Notes under the pieces: model-generated
Told to the model about the DNA's origin: nothing
Seen by the model: the letters and a program-made list of their open reading frames with translations, nothing else
The model's database searches: none
Position numbers and translations under genes: made by a program
Shown here: positions 39,131 to 62,293 of the stretch, in pieces
Layout of the letters: each line of letters begins with the position of its first letter
Position numbering within the stretch: the stretch's first letter is position 1
Assembly: GCF_041296385.1 (NCBI RefSeq)
Contig: NC_091013.1
Location: 33,764,001 to 33,828,000, forward strand
Direction: 5' to 3'
DNA from: Aphelocoma coerulescens
Lineage: Eukaryota > Chordata > Aves > Passeriformes > Corvidae
DNA: 64,000 bases

Positions 39131-42100
39131 TCACTGCCATTGCTGACCTACACCTTTTCTTGCTTGTTTTGAGTCTTGCTTCTTTGCAGCTGCCAATCTA
39201 ATAACCTTTTTCCTGCTCACACTGTTTTCCTTTCTTTACTTTTGGCAAGCCAGACATCATCTTTTTCACTACCCTTTAGTCTTCCATGTTTATTCTCCAT
39301 CGAAATTTAGCAAACAATAACTCTCTCCCTCATTCCCACTCTGACACTGCAGTTTGTGCCCATCTCCTTGTCCCTTCATTGCATGTTTGGATGCTGAAAA
39401 GCAGATGTTGAGGCAGCATCTTACAAATAAGGTGAAGTTTTATCTACAGAAAAAGCTTATACAAGTAAGGTTTGCCTCTTAGGTTGCTTAAACTGGAAAT
39501 TCATATAATATTTTCTCCTAAAACTCTTAAAGGATGAGAGCTTTGAAGCTACCCACAGATCAGTTGACTTTCACAGCTATTCAGTAGCTGAGTACTATAG
39601 ACCAGCAGTGATTTACAAAAGGATGAAAACCCCATATTTTCTACCCTGGGCAATGGAGTAGAGTTTCTACCAACACAGTGGCCTTTCTCACCCCTTCTTT
39701 CTATCTGCATCCTGCCTCTGGGATGAAGAGTGAAGTTGGGTGACACCTGCCTTTGTGCGCTCCTCCTTTTGGGCATTAGTAACAGGGCAGAGATCCTCCA
39801 GGGGTCCAGGCATGTTCCTTTCTGATGCAGCAATCACCACTGCCGAGCAACTGGTATCTGTTGGATGGGACCCTGGGCAGGCAGTAAAGAGTAGCTGCAT
39901 CTGACTAGTAAATTCCTGTATCCTGAGGTTTTGCACCAGGAGATGCCAGTCCATGATGATGCCAGTAAGAAAGCCACTCAGACTCTGCAAAGTGTCATAT
40001 AAAATCTAACAGTGTAATAAAGAGAGATTAGTATAGATAATTTTATGTCCCTTTAGATGCTGAAAATCCTGTCATACAGCACCAAGCAGGCCTCTGACCC
40101 ACACACAGCTCACTGTGCAGCCCCTGTGCAGGAAGAAGGTTACATCATTTTGATCATTCAAACTATTATGGGATTTCCTTATAAGAAAATAACTATATTC
40201 ATCATTTCTGCTGTCAGACAGAAAGGATGCTCACAGGAGAACTTCTTGCTGCACTGCTAGACAAGAGCAAGGACAAACAGGTGGTGTAATCACCACCACT
40301 GAGTGGGAGTTGTTTCAGGGAGCTGGCCAAGGTTGTCCAGCAGCCAGGGGGTATGTACCACACAGCACAAGCCTGAATGCCAGCTTGTACATGCAGCAAA
40401 GCACAGACCTGGTCCCATTCAGGTTCACTCTTACATGGATCACTAACTCCTCACTGTACAGTGGCCTGCTGGTTAGTACCACTACACCTGGGCCAACTCC
40501 AGCTGAAGGGTTCAAGGAGCTGGGGGACAAAAATGTCTTTGGGTGCAGGGAATGTAAAGGATAGCTGTCAGGCTGCATTGTCTGCCTCTGCACACTGACC
40601 ACAGCTTCCTGCAGGCTTTGGAGGTCAGCCAGGAGCAGCAGGGGGAAACATGGGGTCAAGCCTCTACACAGAGCCTGGGAGCCAGGGGATAAGCTGTTGA
40701 GGACAGCCAGCCTGGGGAGCAGTCTCCATGGCACTCCACTCCAGGCTCTGGAAGACCGGCAGTAACTGCCAGGGAGCAGCAGCAGCAGAGCTGCTCTGTA
40801 AGGGGAGGCAAGCCAGGAGCTGAGGGTGACCACAGTGCAGGCAGTGCCTTCTCCAACAGGGCACAGTCCCTGAGCTGGGCAAGCAGGGCACAGTGGTGAC
40901 TGGCAAAAGCAAAGTGGCAAATCAGGTCTCAGTCTTGGAGATACAAACAGTTCAGGCATGTCAGGAAGCACACACTGCTATGACATAGCTCATCCACGGG
41001 CCCAAGACACAGGGGAGCTCCTGCATCAAAGGGCAGAGAGTGTGGGTGAGGGTCCCTGTCAGGGCTGGTCAGGGCAAGCTGTACCTGCAGGGCCCTGACA
41101 GCAGTACAGTACAGTCCTGCCGTCCCACACAGCTGGTGAAGAAAATAACAGCCTTGTCCATCTGGACCCCTAAGTCATCTGACATCTTTCAACTTCTCCA
41201 AGAAAGGGAAGATCTCTGCCTCATAGTAGTCTCCTTCCTGCCTCCTACCCTTCTTGTACAGGTTCAGTGATTCATAGGTTTATGATGCAATATTGCTGTA
41301 TCAGCATATACTTTCACTAGGGGGCCAAATTAAAATTGCATGGGAAGGTTAAATTTGGGCATTTCTTGTCTGAAACACCATTGTAAACATAATTTATGTT
41401 TAACCCACATGGGCCATCTGAACTGTCCAGACTTTCAAACTAACTGATTGTGAAAATACACACACTACTCTTAAGTTGCTGATTCACCTTGTAAGTATTT
41501 CTTATACTGAATAAAAATAGTTTCAGAGCAAGGACTTTGTTCATTTAACTCTAGCATGTAGGTATTGGGGTCAAAGATAATGATTACTGTTACATAAAAG
41601 TTCAATAATCTATCTTGATCTCCCATTTCTTCTACATTTCACTGTAGGAAACCTATTGCAGTAAATATTTAAGTGTCTGACTAGAAAGAAGATAGAAAGC
41701 ATAAAGTTTCACCCTTTCCAAAACATTAATCATTGGAACACAGGTAAGCAACAAAAAATGCGTAGAGGAGTAGAATAGGAGTTTGAAGTTTGAAAAATAA
41801 TCCTAGAACAAAATTCCACTTAAAAAAAAAGCAGAGAGGGAGCTCTGAAAGCTCAGACAAGGAGAGGGACTCTGGCAAAATTTGAATAACAAGCTAAGAC
41901 CAGCAGCCGAAATTACAGTTTTCCCAGCTGTTAGGTTTTGTACGAACGATGCAGATTGTAGTTCTTGTCATGTGATGACAGGAGATAGGCCTAAGGCTCC
42001 CTCTGTTGGAAGAAGCACCGCCGAGCACCACCCCAAGGGACAGTGGGAACTTAACAATAGCAGGGCACTGCAGTATTTACACCCAAGTCACTGCTAGGAA

Positions 42101-43036
42101 AGTCTGACAGACTGGACAACTGGCAGGAGGGGACAGAGAAAGTGGGGGAATGATACCTGTAATTTCCTCAGAGTGAACATCTGTTCTCCCAGGTCCCCTA
42201 GCCTTTTCCTTGGGACCCAGACAGGCCCCTATAAGACGTCTCCTGTGACAAAGGAGAACCCCTGTCACATATGCACACAGTGGCATTTGGGAATTCAAAT
42301 GTTGTCATGCTATTTTGGAATGCAGAAAAGTGCCACTTCCTCCTCTGCAGTGTGGGAGAAGACACTCCAAGCCAGCAGTCCTCAGATTGCTTTTCTTCAT
42401 CCCCCTCACCATAAGTGTGTTCTGGATTTTGGATGCTCTTCCCACAAAAGAGATGCTTTTGGTTTGGATGGATGCAGGGTGAGTGCTGGCTGGAGTGTAG
42501 CAGGGAAGATGGCAAGCAGAGGGCAGAGGGAGCAGGGAACAAAGTAGCTCCTGACAGCCAGGCTGAGAAAGGACTCAGGAGAAGGCTGTAACTGCTGCAA
42601 GCCACAGAACCAAACCAGTACCCCTGAGCAGGACAAGGAGACAATAGAAGAAGAAGGCTTTTCCCTGCAGCTCTCAAAATCTACAGATTACCTCAGTCAC
42701 ACTTTTTGGTGCAGTCTGTCTCTCATCTAGAAAGAACCTTTTAAGCATTCTGCTCCCAGGCCATTTTCTTGTTTTCCTCCCTCCCCTGCTCATCTTTCAG
42801 CAGCTCCCCAAGGACAGGCCATCTTCTCTCCCTAGGAGATGTATTCCCCAGATCCCTAATGGAGCATCCATTATCAGTTTGAGAATAGCTGTGCTGAAAT
42901 GCCATGTCCTCTCAAAGATCATAAACAGTAGCCCACAGCCCAGCATCCAATTAATTAATTAAGATGAGCAGCTTTACTGAAAAAAATTGTTGTCAGGCAG
43001 TGAGAAAACCAGGCAGGATAAGAAAAGCACACATAA

Positions 43037-43070
43037 AACAAAACAAAACACACACACACACAAAAAAAAA
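43037..43070. repeat. AAAC/CA/A simple repeat
   Basis: Short run of AAAAC units passing into a CA dinucleotide stretch and then A9. Confidence 0.8.
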
Positions 43071-45441
43071 GTGAAAGTGTTGACTCATATTTGTTATTAA
43101 CTCAAGGCCTCACAGTGCTGATGTGAAAGTTAGAAAACTGAGGAAAAAAACTCAGAAGGCAGGTAGAAGACAACAGCTCGTCAAGACAGACGATTATCCT
43201 GCTCCGAGGATCAACAAAGACTAACATTTTCCCACGTGACTGACAATGGTGTGGCCAAGAAGAACATGTTGCCCTGGGGTGCTGAGGCTTGCATGCCAGA
43301 CATGTTAGGCTTAGGTTAGGTTAGACCTAGCTCCCTTCTGTGTGCATTCACCAAGGAACAATTTCTGGGTACTCAAAAACCTGTATACTCCTGCTTGCAA
43401 TCCTCTGCGCATGGAAGAAGATGCCCAAACATTGGTGAACCAGTGGAAAAGAAGGCTCACAATCCAGATGCTCAGGTGGCACTTAAGTGTGCAACTTTCT
43501 TCTCACCACACTGCTGTTAGTAGGTCCACTTGCCCAGACTTAAATATGAGAAGAGCTCAGTTCTGAATCTCAGAGCCTGACTGTAATGCATTCATTTCAC
43601 AGTTCAGATCAGCAAGTGTTCACATGCATTTGCTTTAAGCACTACTGCAAATAGCAGGCTGTTTTCTTACTTGCTAGAAAAAATAATTTCCATCCATTTT
43701 ATCTCAGCACTTCAGGATGGGGGTCATTTCCTCAAGCCACTGTGTAGTGGTAGTCCACTTTCCAGCAGCAAGGCAAGCTATGGCTTTGATTCTGCTACTA
43801 CTGTTTTTCTCATTTAGATCAGTTGATGGCTTTTTGCTTTTTGAGGAAATTCTAACAGCCATGGCCAAAAGCCTTCCCTGCTCTAACCTGGCAGATGTTT
43901 CTGCACCTGTCATCATCCCTGAGTTTAACAGATGTTAAAAGGGGGGGAGGGGAAGAACAAAACAAACAGACAAAAGCATTATTTATTTAAGGTCCCAAAG
44001 AGGGAAGTCTCCCAAATATTTATTTTGGGGGTTAGCAAAACTGAAGTCAGCCAAACAGAGTCCAAAAGAAACATTAAGGTAGAGAATTATTCTGTTTCAG
44101 CTACTGTCTAAATCACAGACAGGAAGGAGCTTCAGGCGCTCCTGTTCTTCTGTTGCTGAAGTAGCAATTATCTCCCTTTAACAGTGCTATTATGCAGGCA
44201 GTCTCATTTGAAGGAAAGATGTCTTGAAATAAAAGATTTAAAAATACGCTTTTGTTCACAAGTTCCTTTCAAAAAGTGGGTTTTTTTCTGTTTCCTTTGT
44301 TAAGTGACATTTATTTGACAAAGGAATCTCATCATTTCATTGAATTCAAGATTAGATCATTAAACCTGAGACACTATTATTTGTTACAGTAGTCCATGAC
44401 TCTCTACCACAAGATCTCATTTCAGCAGTTCTTATCATTAACATCATAACTAAAATATTCTTTATCAGTGAAACTAGAGACAGTATGATGTACATCAAAG
44501 ACCACTTTATCTCTCTGCAGTCTATACATAGGAAGACTTGCCCTGAAGGTTGATGCTGCCTGCAATATTTGCTGGACATCTCACATAGCCAGTAAACATT
44601 TCTAGGCACTTCAAAGTTAGTGACAGCTAAGCACAGGGATTCCTGTTCTCCAAGCTCATTCTGACAGTTTAGCACCTAATACCTTTTGTGCAAAAGTCAG
44701 TTGCTGTCAGGGTGCCAATAACCACAATCTCCATATATCCTCGATAAATGTAACACTGTGACAACCATCAGTAGAACTGTGAGAGGGACCCAACCTTTTG
44801 GAGCAAGCATTTGAGGAAAAAACATTATCAAATGAACCCTTAAGACAGATATATGTCAAAGAGACCCTCAAATACATAAGTAGAATAGCTGAAATAAGAA
44901 GAAACTCAGTAATTCAGCTGTTCCACATCCACTGTACCTCATCTGCTAAGGACAAGAAACATAACTTCCAATTTCACCTAGGTAGTCAGCATTCCTGTCA
45001 GCTGCTTTGCATGAAGTCAACCCAAACATTTTAGTGATCACTAAAACCCCAGTTCTGTTAGGATCCATGATGTACAACAAGGCATTAACATTGACCTATC
45101 CCATAACAGGTCCTTTAACTACTGTGCAAAATGATTTTTCCATGTGGACCTTGACAGGATTTAGAGAAGATAGATACATTTCCCTAGAAGGTGACAATAC
45201 CATTCTGACATTGCCTAATGTCACATTTAATAAACAAATATAGCCTTGTCTTATTAAAAGGTGCAGATCAGCATGTGCAATGATTGTGGCACAACACTGA
45301 ACATCTGCTGAGCACAGTGAGATTAACCTCATGCCAAATGTTTTCCTTCCAGCACAGGTCAATAACTACAACAGCTGCCTTTCATTACAACTCTTAAACC
45401 AGATGTTTTAAATATTAAACTCTGTTTTAAATATTAAATAC

Positions 45442-45851
45442 TGTCCTGGTTTCTGCTGAGATAGAATTAATTGTCTTTCAAGTAGCTTGTATAGTGTTGT
45501 ATTTTGAATTTATTATGAGCATAATGTTGGTAACACACAGGTTTTTTAGTCCTTGCTAAGTAATGTTGATACTAAGTCAAGGAATTTTCAGCATATCATG
45601 CACTGATAGTAAGAAGGCTGGAGTAGCACAGTAAGTTGTGTGGGGATACAGCTGGACTGGGACAGCTGCCTGAACTGGCAAGAGGGATATCCTATACCAT
45701 AGGGCAACATGCTCAGCATATAAACTGCTAGGGAGAGTTGGCCCAGGGTCACTGCTCGGGAAGTGACTGGACATCAGTCAGTGAGGGGTGAGCAATTGCA
45801 TTGTGCAACACCTCTTCTACATATTATCATCATCATCATCATCATCATCAT

Positions 45852-45907
<56 letters not shown>

Positions 45908-46037
45908 TTTCTTCCTTTTCTGTCCCATTAAACTGTTTTTGTCTCAACCTGTGAGTTTTCTCACTTTTACTCTTCTGATTCTCTTTCCCACCCCAGCTAT
46001 GTGGTTCTTCATTGCTGGATGGGGTTAAACCACAACA
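45442..46037 (+). mobile_element. Solo LTR of an avian endogenous retrovirus
   Basis: The element begins TGTCCTGGTTTCTGCTGAG and ends TTAAACCACAACA, the ends of a common bird LTR family that I recognise. It carries TATAAA at 45719-45724, an ATTAAA poly(A) signal at 45927-45932 and an internal ATC-repeat array. A perfect 5-bp direct repeat AATAC flanks it (45437-45441 and 46038-46042), typical of a target-site duplication. There is no gag, pol or env sequence beside it, so it is a recombination remnant. The 5-bp duplication fits an ERVL-like class, but that assignment is inference. Confidence 0.93.
45825..45907. repeat. (ATC)n microsatellite within the LTR
   Basis: About 27 ATC/TCA triplets with one interruption (ATATCATC near 45850). 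Translated frames give poly-I, poly-S or poly-H and are meaningless. It lies between the TATA box and the poly(A) signal of the LTR. Confidence 0.95.
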
Positions 46038-49000
46038 AATACTAAATACTGAAGTAGCTGTGTCTGCAGCTGCCCTGATCTGTAGCTAATCATAGAAAGA
46101 CTCCTTCCATCATGCACTGACTGGGAGACTCTCCCTAGAAGCACTTTGCATCCGCCTATCATCATTTCTTCAGCTAGAACTCTGTTTAAGGCCATTAGCT
46201 GGGAATCCCAGCGTTGTTCTCCCAGAGCAGACTGCTTCTTTGTGCTCTCAGATGCAATGGTGAGTGATGTTGCAGATGTAGCTTGCTGCTGGGAAGGTAC
46301 ATATTTAGTAAATAAAACATATTACTATGGTGGCATACTGTAAACATTCGGCCCTGAATAACTGGGTCCCAGGAGCACAATGGCTTTACAGTTTGTAAAT
46401 GCATGGTCAGTTGAAAGTGAAGCTTCAAGAGGAAAGCAATTAAATAGGGGCCATTTTCATGGTATCGTATTGTTTGGTTGGAAGAAAAAAAATTCCAGTT
46501 CAGATACATTGCAATGCATTTTCAGTTTTCCAACAATATTGAACATTGAAATCCCATTCAAAAGCACCCACACAAAAATAAAATTTATCATGACATTCCA
46601 GCTTTGGAATACAGGATGCACTCAAGGGTACAAAGATTGAACAGGCAGCTGACTGCAATATTCCCTGAGGTGTTTGCTACAAGAGATGTTTTGCTGAAGA
46701 ACAATGTAGTAGAAAATCCATACATACATTGTTGGAACTACCCAGCAAGTCTGACGAGTGAGTTTACTTGATTAATAGGAGTGCCTCCAATGTTCCTCAC
46801 TTGAGAGAATTTTAATTCTTCAAGACTTCAAGGTATACCCTAAAATGTAGTCTTCACTCATGGTATTCAGCAGCTAGCCATCTTAACAGGAAGAGACTTC
46901 CACCACAGGTGATTCAATGATTACTACACATTATTTAGGTATGCAGCTTATGAAGCAATGAAGATCACCATGTCAAAGCTTATAATAACATACAGACAAC
47001 ATCTGTAAGCCTGAAACGCAGGCCAGAACTCCCTTTAGCTCTAACAGAAGATTAATATCTGTTTACCTATTTAACAGACAAGGTATGGGAAAGATAGGCA
47101 AATTGTTAACATGAAAGATTGTGATAAAGCCAGGGGGACTTTAGGAGGATTGTGATGACCATGCCTTGGAAGACCAGTTCTAAAGGTTCACGCTAAAATA
47201 CTGTGCTGGACTTTTACCACACTCCTAATATAGGAGGAAATGGAGCTGGATATACATACACTATACTCATCACATTAAGATTGTGTATTCGGCTTTTGGA
47301 AATCAGCACAGAAAAGAATGTCCTGGTCAGAGCTTGCAGTTCATGTAGGTGAACTATAGCATCTGCTACAAGATTAACCGGGAAATCTTTGCTTTTCTTC
47401 TGTGTTCCCTAGTCATAGAGGATTCTAGAAGTTTCTGCAGAGCAAATATGAGTAGACATGATGTTAATTAATGTGGATTCTCTGCAGCATGATCATGCAC
47501 ACACATCAGAACTAGCTGTCTAGCTTCTGCCTGCTGCACAAAGGACAAGTTCTCTCTGAAGAGATCTGTTTTCCTTGCAGAAAAACTGAAAGGGTATGGT
47601 CTGTTTGCAGTCATCTTAGCATACTTCCTGTGTCAATAACCTCAAGTCAGTTTGCACCACCTTTTCAGGATGCTGAAGTTCTCCAAACCCCCAGAATTAT
47701 GGGTGGCCACTGTCATTTAGCAGAGAAGTTGTTTTCCATGGGCAAAAGTGGCAGCAAGCCTCCATTACTCATTCAGACCAGACTTCTGGATTTGCACATC
47801 ACTAACAAGCTTCCTTGCATCAGCCTTGGACCCTTTGAAAAATGAAACCACCCCTCACTTTTCTGCTTAAGACTGCACTGAGTTGTGTTGATTTGCAGCC
47901 TGTTGGCCTGTCCTCGAAGAGAGCTGGTATATGCCAAGGGCTACCTTTCTTCTTGTAACCCCCAGGACAGAGATGCCACAGAAGCTTGTGTGACCTCAAT
48001 ATTGCAGATAGGATATAAGGCAGCATTTCATTGCAGTCCTGGATGATCAGATGTCAAGGCTGAGCTTAATTTTTAGTTCCAGCTCCAGAGGAGCCAGTCT
48101 TGTGGCCACTGTCAACAGTGCAGTAGAACTCAGCAGTACAATTTCATTTTACAAAGATGACTCTGTACTTTAAAAGCCCAGATCTGGGCCCAAAGACTCA
48201 ATGAAGTCCTTGTTAATAGAACAGAGAGCCAAAAAGCTGACAGGACCCATCTTTGCAGAGCAGTACCTTTCCGCTGGCTTCCATTCATTCTCCCATCCAT
48301 AGATATGGATGCCCATAGCAAATCAAGGGCTGGACTACAACAAAGGTTCAAGTCCCTTCCTTTCCAAAGCAGGACCAGTGATGTCCCACTTATACCAAAG
48401 CCATATTTTATACTCCAAGCAACTGATCAAGACTCCCTATAGAGGATTTATAGGTCTTTTTCAGGCCTAGATTCAGTGGACCATTACACAAGTCTTCATA
48501 TAACTGCTCTTACTTTGGTCTTTGGTTCCCAAGAGCTGGAAAAGTAGGTTTGCCACTGTCTTCTTGCTGTTAGTTTGCAGTCTCAGTTCCTACTGCTTCA
48601 TCTGCTGGCACAGTGGATCTTTATAGTGCTTCTGACAAGGAGATTTACTGCTGTTGCTTCAGGGTCTGATAGAGCTGTTGGTAAACTTCCACCCTGCTCT
48701 CCCAGCTATTTTATAAGGAGTTTCAGATTATCTTCTGGGTTCAGTTACTGTATTTCCATTCTATGCCAGATACAGAATTATCTGATTTTCCTCCAGCCTT
48801 GATAAAACAGCCCAACAACTGCTTTAATTACCAAAAAAAAAAAAAAATTTTTTTTGTACATAAACCAAACATAACAGAAGAATCCAAGACATTACAAAGG
48901 AAGCAATACATTCCTTTAGATTAGGCACAAGCATTTTTCTTCTGCCTAAAATCAGGGAAAAAAACATCCTAATCAGAAAACATCCATTTCCCCTGCAAAA

Positions 49001-50900
49001 TAAATGGTGTGACCTCTACCAACTTTGCTCACTCACTTCTAACTCCAACCTACCTCAATCACTCATCCCTTCCTTTCAACAGGAGACCAACAAAAGTCTA
49101 ATAAGTATTCCTCCTACCTCTTGGCTGACCCTAAACACCCATGCTAATGGAGGGGAGCAGAGTTTTTCGGAGGAAATGCCACATAAATCTGAGGTTCCTC
49201 CTATTCATTTTGTGTGTTCATGAGACATCAGGCTGATACGACATCAGTGATACTGAGCATTGCAAAGTCAAACTAACCCAAAGCCTGTTATTTTGCAATA
49301 CATGATGGCACAGCTTGGGCAGGAGGAATGATGCTATCACAATGAAACTCAGTCCCAGAAGACTAGATGGACCTAAGGAGTTTATATGTGGTATATATGT
49401 AATAGTGTAAAAAAGGTCATCTGATTTCCATTCAACTAATGATAACAGCTGTTTTCATTGAGGTACTTTTATGTCTTGGTTGAAATTGTTTGTAAACTTA
49501 ATAATGCAGCTATCAGGTAAATTCAGGCTCTGTTTTTCAAGATACTTGCAAATTTAATATTTATCAGCTCTTGCTTATTATTTTAGACTATGACTAATCC
49601 TTAGGAACACAACACCTATTATATGGCAAGTGCAAGAGTAACTAACTGAATAAGGCAGATTAAGTATATTTAGAATTACCTATCCAAATACATATTTTGG
49701 AAAGGCATATATGAGATTTATAAGAAGGATATTAAAATGACATGGCTGGAATGAAATAAACTGTCTTCTTGAATCTCTGATACCTGTTTTTGTCTTGGTT
49801 CAACCACACCAGAGAGAGATTTTGAGTATAAAAATTGGCCAGGTTTGAGCTGTGTTTAGAAACTTGCCTGATAATTAGATGCAAAGGCTGTTAAATATAT
49901 ATAATATTTCTCTGTGCAAGCATAAATTATTTCCTGTAATAAATTTTTCTGTACATGTTACTAGGCTGTATATAGATCAGAAATGGATATTTATAATTAG
50001 CCTGTATTTGTCTTCACCTCTATCTTTGTTTCCAAGGGTTGCTATGGATAACTATTCTTCCACCTCCTGTGTACTCATTTTGCAGGTCTTGTGAGTCTCA
50101 CAAGGATAAATCCTCTCTTCCATCACATTCGGTATTGATACAATGACCTGATGAACCAACCTAGGCGAAAAAATGGGCACTACTGCAGTAAGTAATACAT
50201 ATCTTGCCATTAAACCTTAGAAAATCATATCACAGAGTTCCTGTGCTTTCCTAGGACAGCTGCCTCAAGCAGTGTAGGCAAACGAAGAAATATGCAGACA
50301 AGTGAAATATTTCCCAGAGTTTGCCTCTTCTGTATTTCCTCTATTCTCTTCTCTTCTCATATTTCCTGGGAATGATAAAATATATGCTAAGAACCATACC
50401 CAATTGTTAAAAATTACAAAAATGTCCACTTTCATTTATATTAAGCCAAGATAGCATAACTCATTTCCTTAGACGGATGTTGCCACAGGAATCCATTATG
50501 GATTGATTTATTTCAACATATATCTGGAAATGGTAAGAACTGCAGTGAGATACCTGCTACAAAATATTCCTGCTGAGCAAGGAAGATTGCTTTCAGCTCA
50601 GCACTTCATCTTTGACAGACTGAGTTCTCTCAAAGAAGAGATCTGTGGCCCTGTGATGGCCCAGCTATATTGCTACCAGAGGAATCTCCAGCTCTTCTCT
50701 GCAATGGCAGGATGGCTTATGTTCTGTTCTCCCAGAACCTGGAAGATCCTGAATGATAGCTGAGAGAGGAGGTTCATAAATTTGAGCATCTGACCTTGCC
50801 CTGCGCCATTAGAAGAGAGTGAACTTTTTCCTGGACATAAATGTAGATTCTGGGATTTACTGCGGGAGTGATTATGTATCCCACAGTTTTCAGGCAATGT
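46038..50900. other. Intergenic, nothing recognised
   Basis: No gene, RNA or named repeat was identified. An A15T8 run lies at 48833-48855. The upstream flank of the NIPA1 island begins at the right end. Confidence 0.6.
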
Positions 50901-51470
50901 GCATGACTCCTGGCAGAGGCCAAGCTTTCCCAGTGTAGCCACACAGTGCCTTGCTGAGTGTCCAGCTCTGCCCCTCACATTGACCTGGCCGGTGGCAGGG
51001 TGGATGGAGCCGCAGTTCCAGGTCACGGTGGGGGCTGTAATGGCAGCCTTGCCCCCCGCCTGGCTCTGCCGTCGCAACACCCCACGCTTTCGGGCGGACT
51101 GGGGAGCCGACATGAATTTTAGAAACCCCACGGGAAAGCGAGAGCGCTGCAAAGCAGCGCTGCTCCCACACCAGAAACACTGGCCCGGTGGGACTCGTCT
51201 GTCCTGCAGACCATATCCCTCTGCACTTATTCTCGCATCCATCCCTCTGTCTTTCCGCATCCTTTTGCCCTGCTGTCATCCCCCTCTCCTTCCACATCCC
51301 TGCGCACGTTTCTCCCCTCGGTCTCCACATCTCCCTGCACGTCGTCCCGCATCCCCTGCCCGTGGACGCTCGCAGCTCCGAGCTTCTGCTCGGTATCTCG
51401 GCACGCCGGGGACCCCCGACAGCAGCGGCAGCGGGGCCGCCTCGCCCGCCGCGGTGCCGGCGGGGAGAAG

Positions 51471-51523
51471 GGCGGCACGGAGCCGGGATGCCAGGGCGGC
51501 ACGGAGCCGGGATGCCTGGGCGG
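51471..51523. repeat. Tandem 24-bp GC-rich duplication
   Basis: Two 24-base units (51471-51494 and 51495-51518) differ only at the second-last base and are followed by the start of a third. Each contains GGCGGCACGGAGCCGGGATG. It lies just upstream of the CRE in the NIPA1 promoter. Confidence 0.9.
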
Positions 51524-51548
51524 CCGTCGGGCGGAGATGCCGCTGCTA

Positions 51549-51556
51549 TGACGTCA
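51549..51556. promoter_or_regulatory. Palindromic CRE (TGACGTCA)
   Basis: An exact match to the CREB/ATF consensus, 169 bp upstream of the NIPA1 start codon inside the CpG island. Function is inferred from motif and position only. Confidence 0.6.
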
Positions 51557-51724
51557 CCGTGCTGCCGTCCCCGCGCGGGACGGGCGCCAGGAGCCGCGGC
51601 TGCCGCCGGTCCCCGCCCGGAGCCGCCCCCGGCGCAGCGCAGCGCAGGGCGGGTCCCGGCGCAGAGCCGCTGCCGGGAGCGCTGGGCCCGGGCAGCCGCC
51701 GCGCCTGCAGCTCTCGGCGGGGCC

Positions 51725-62293
<10,569 letters not shown>

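Larger units (their letters stand above)
33701..45441. other. Intergenic, nothing recognised as a gene
   Basis: This is about 11.7 kb without a supportable gene. It holds an 18-bp palindrome at 34956-34973, a TTA-rich microsatellite at 39058-39130, a GC-richer but CpG-poor patch at about 40250-41120, and a CA/A tract at 43037-43070. A 218-codon minus-strand frame at 40971-40315 is discussed under the findings. Confidence 0.55.

Noticed and set aside
45763..46028. Frames encoding long poly-Ser, poly-Ile and poly-His
   Set aside because: They are translations of the ATC microsatellite inside the LTR.
16061..50900. Shared bidirectional promoter for HERC2 and NIPA1
   Set aside because: Each gene has its own CpG island and the starts are about 36 kb apart, far beyond a bidirectional promoter.
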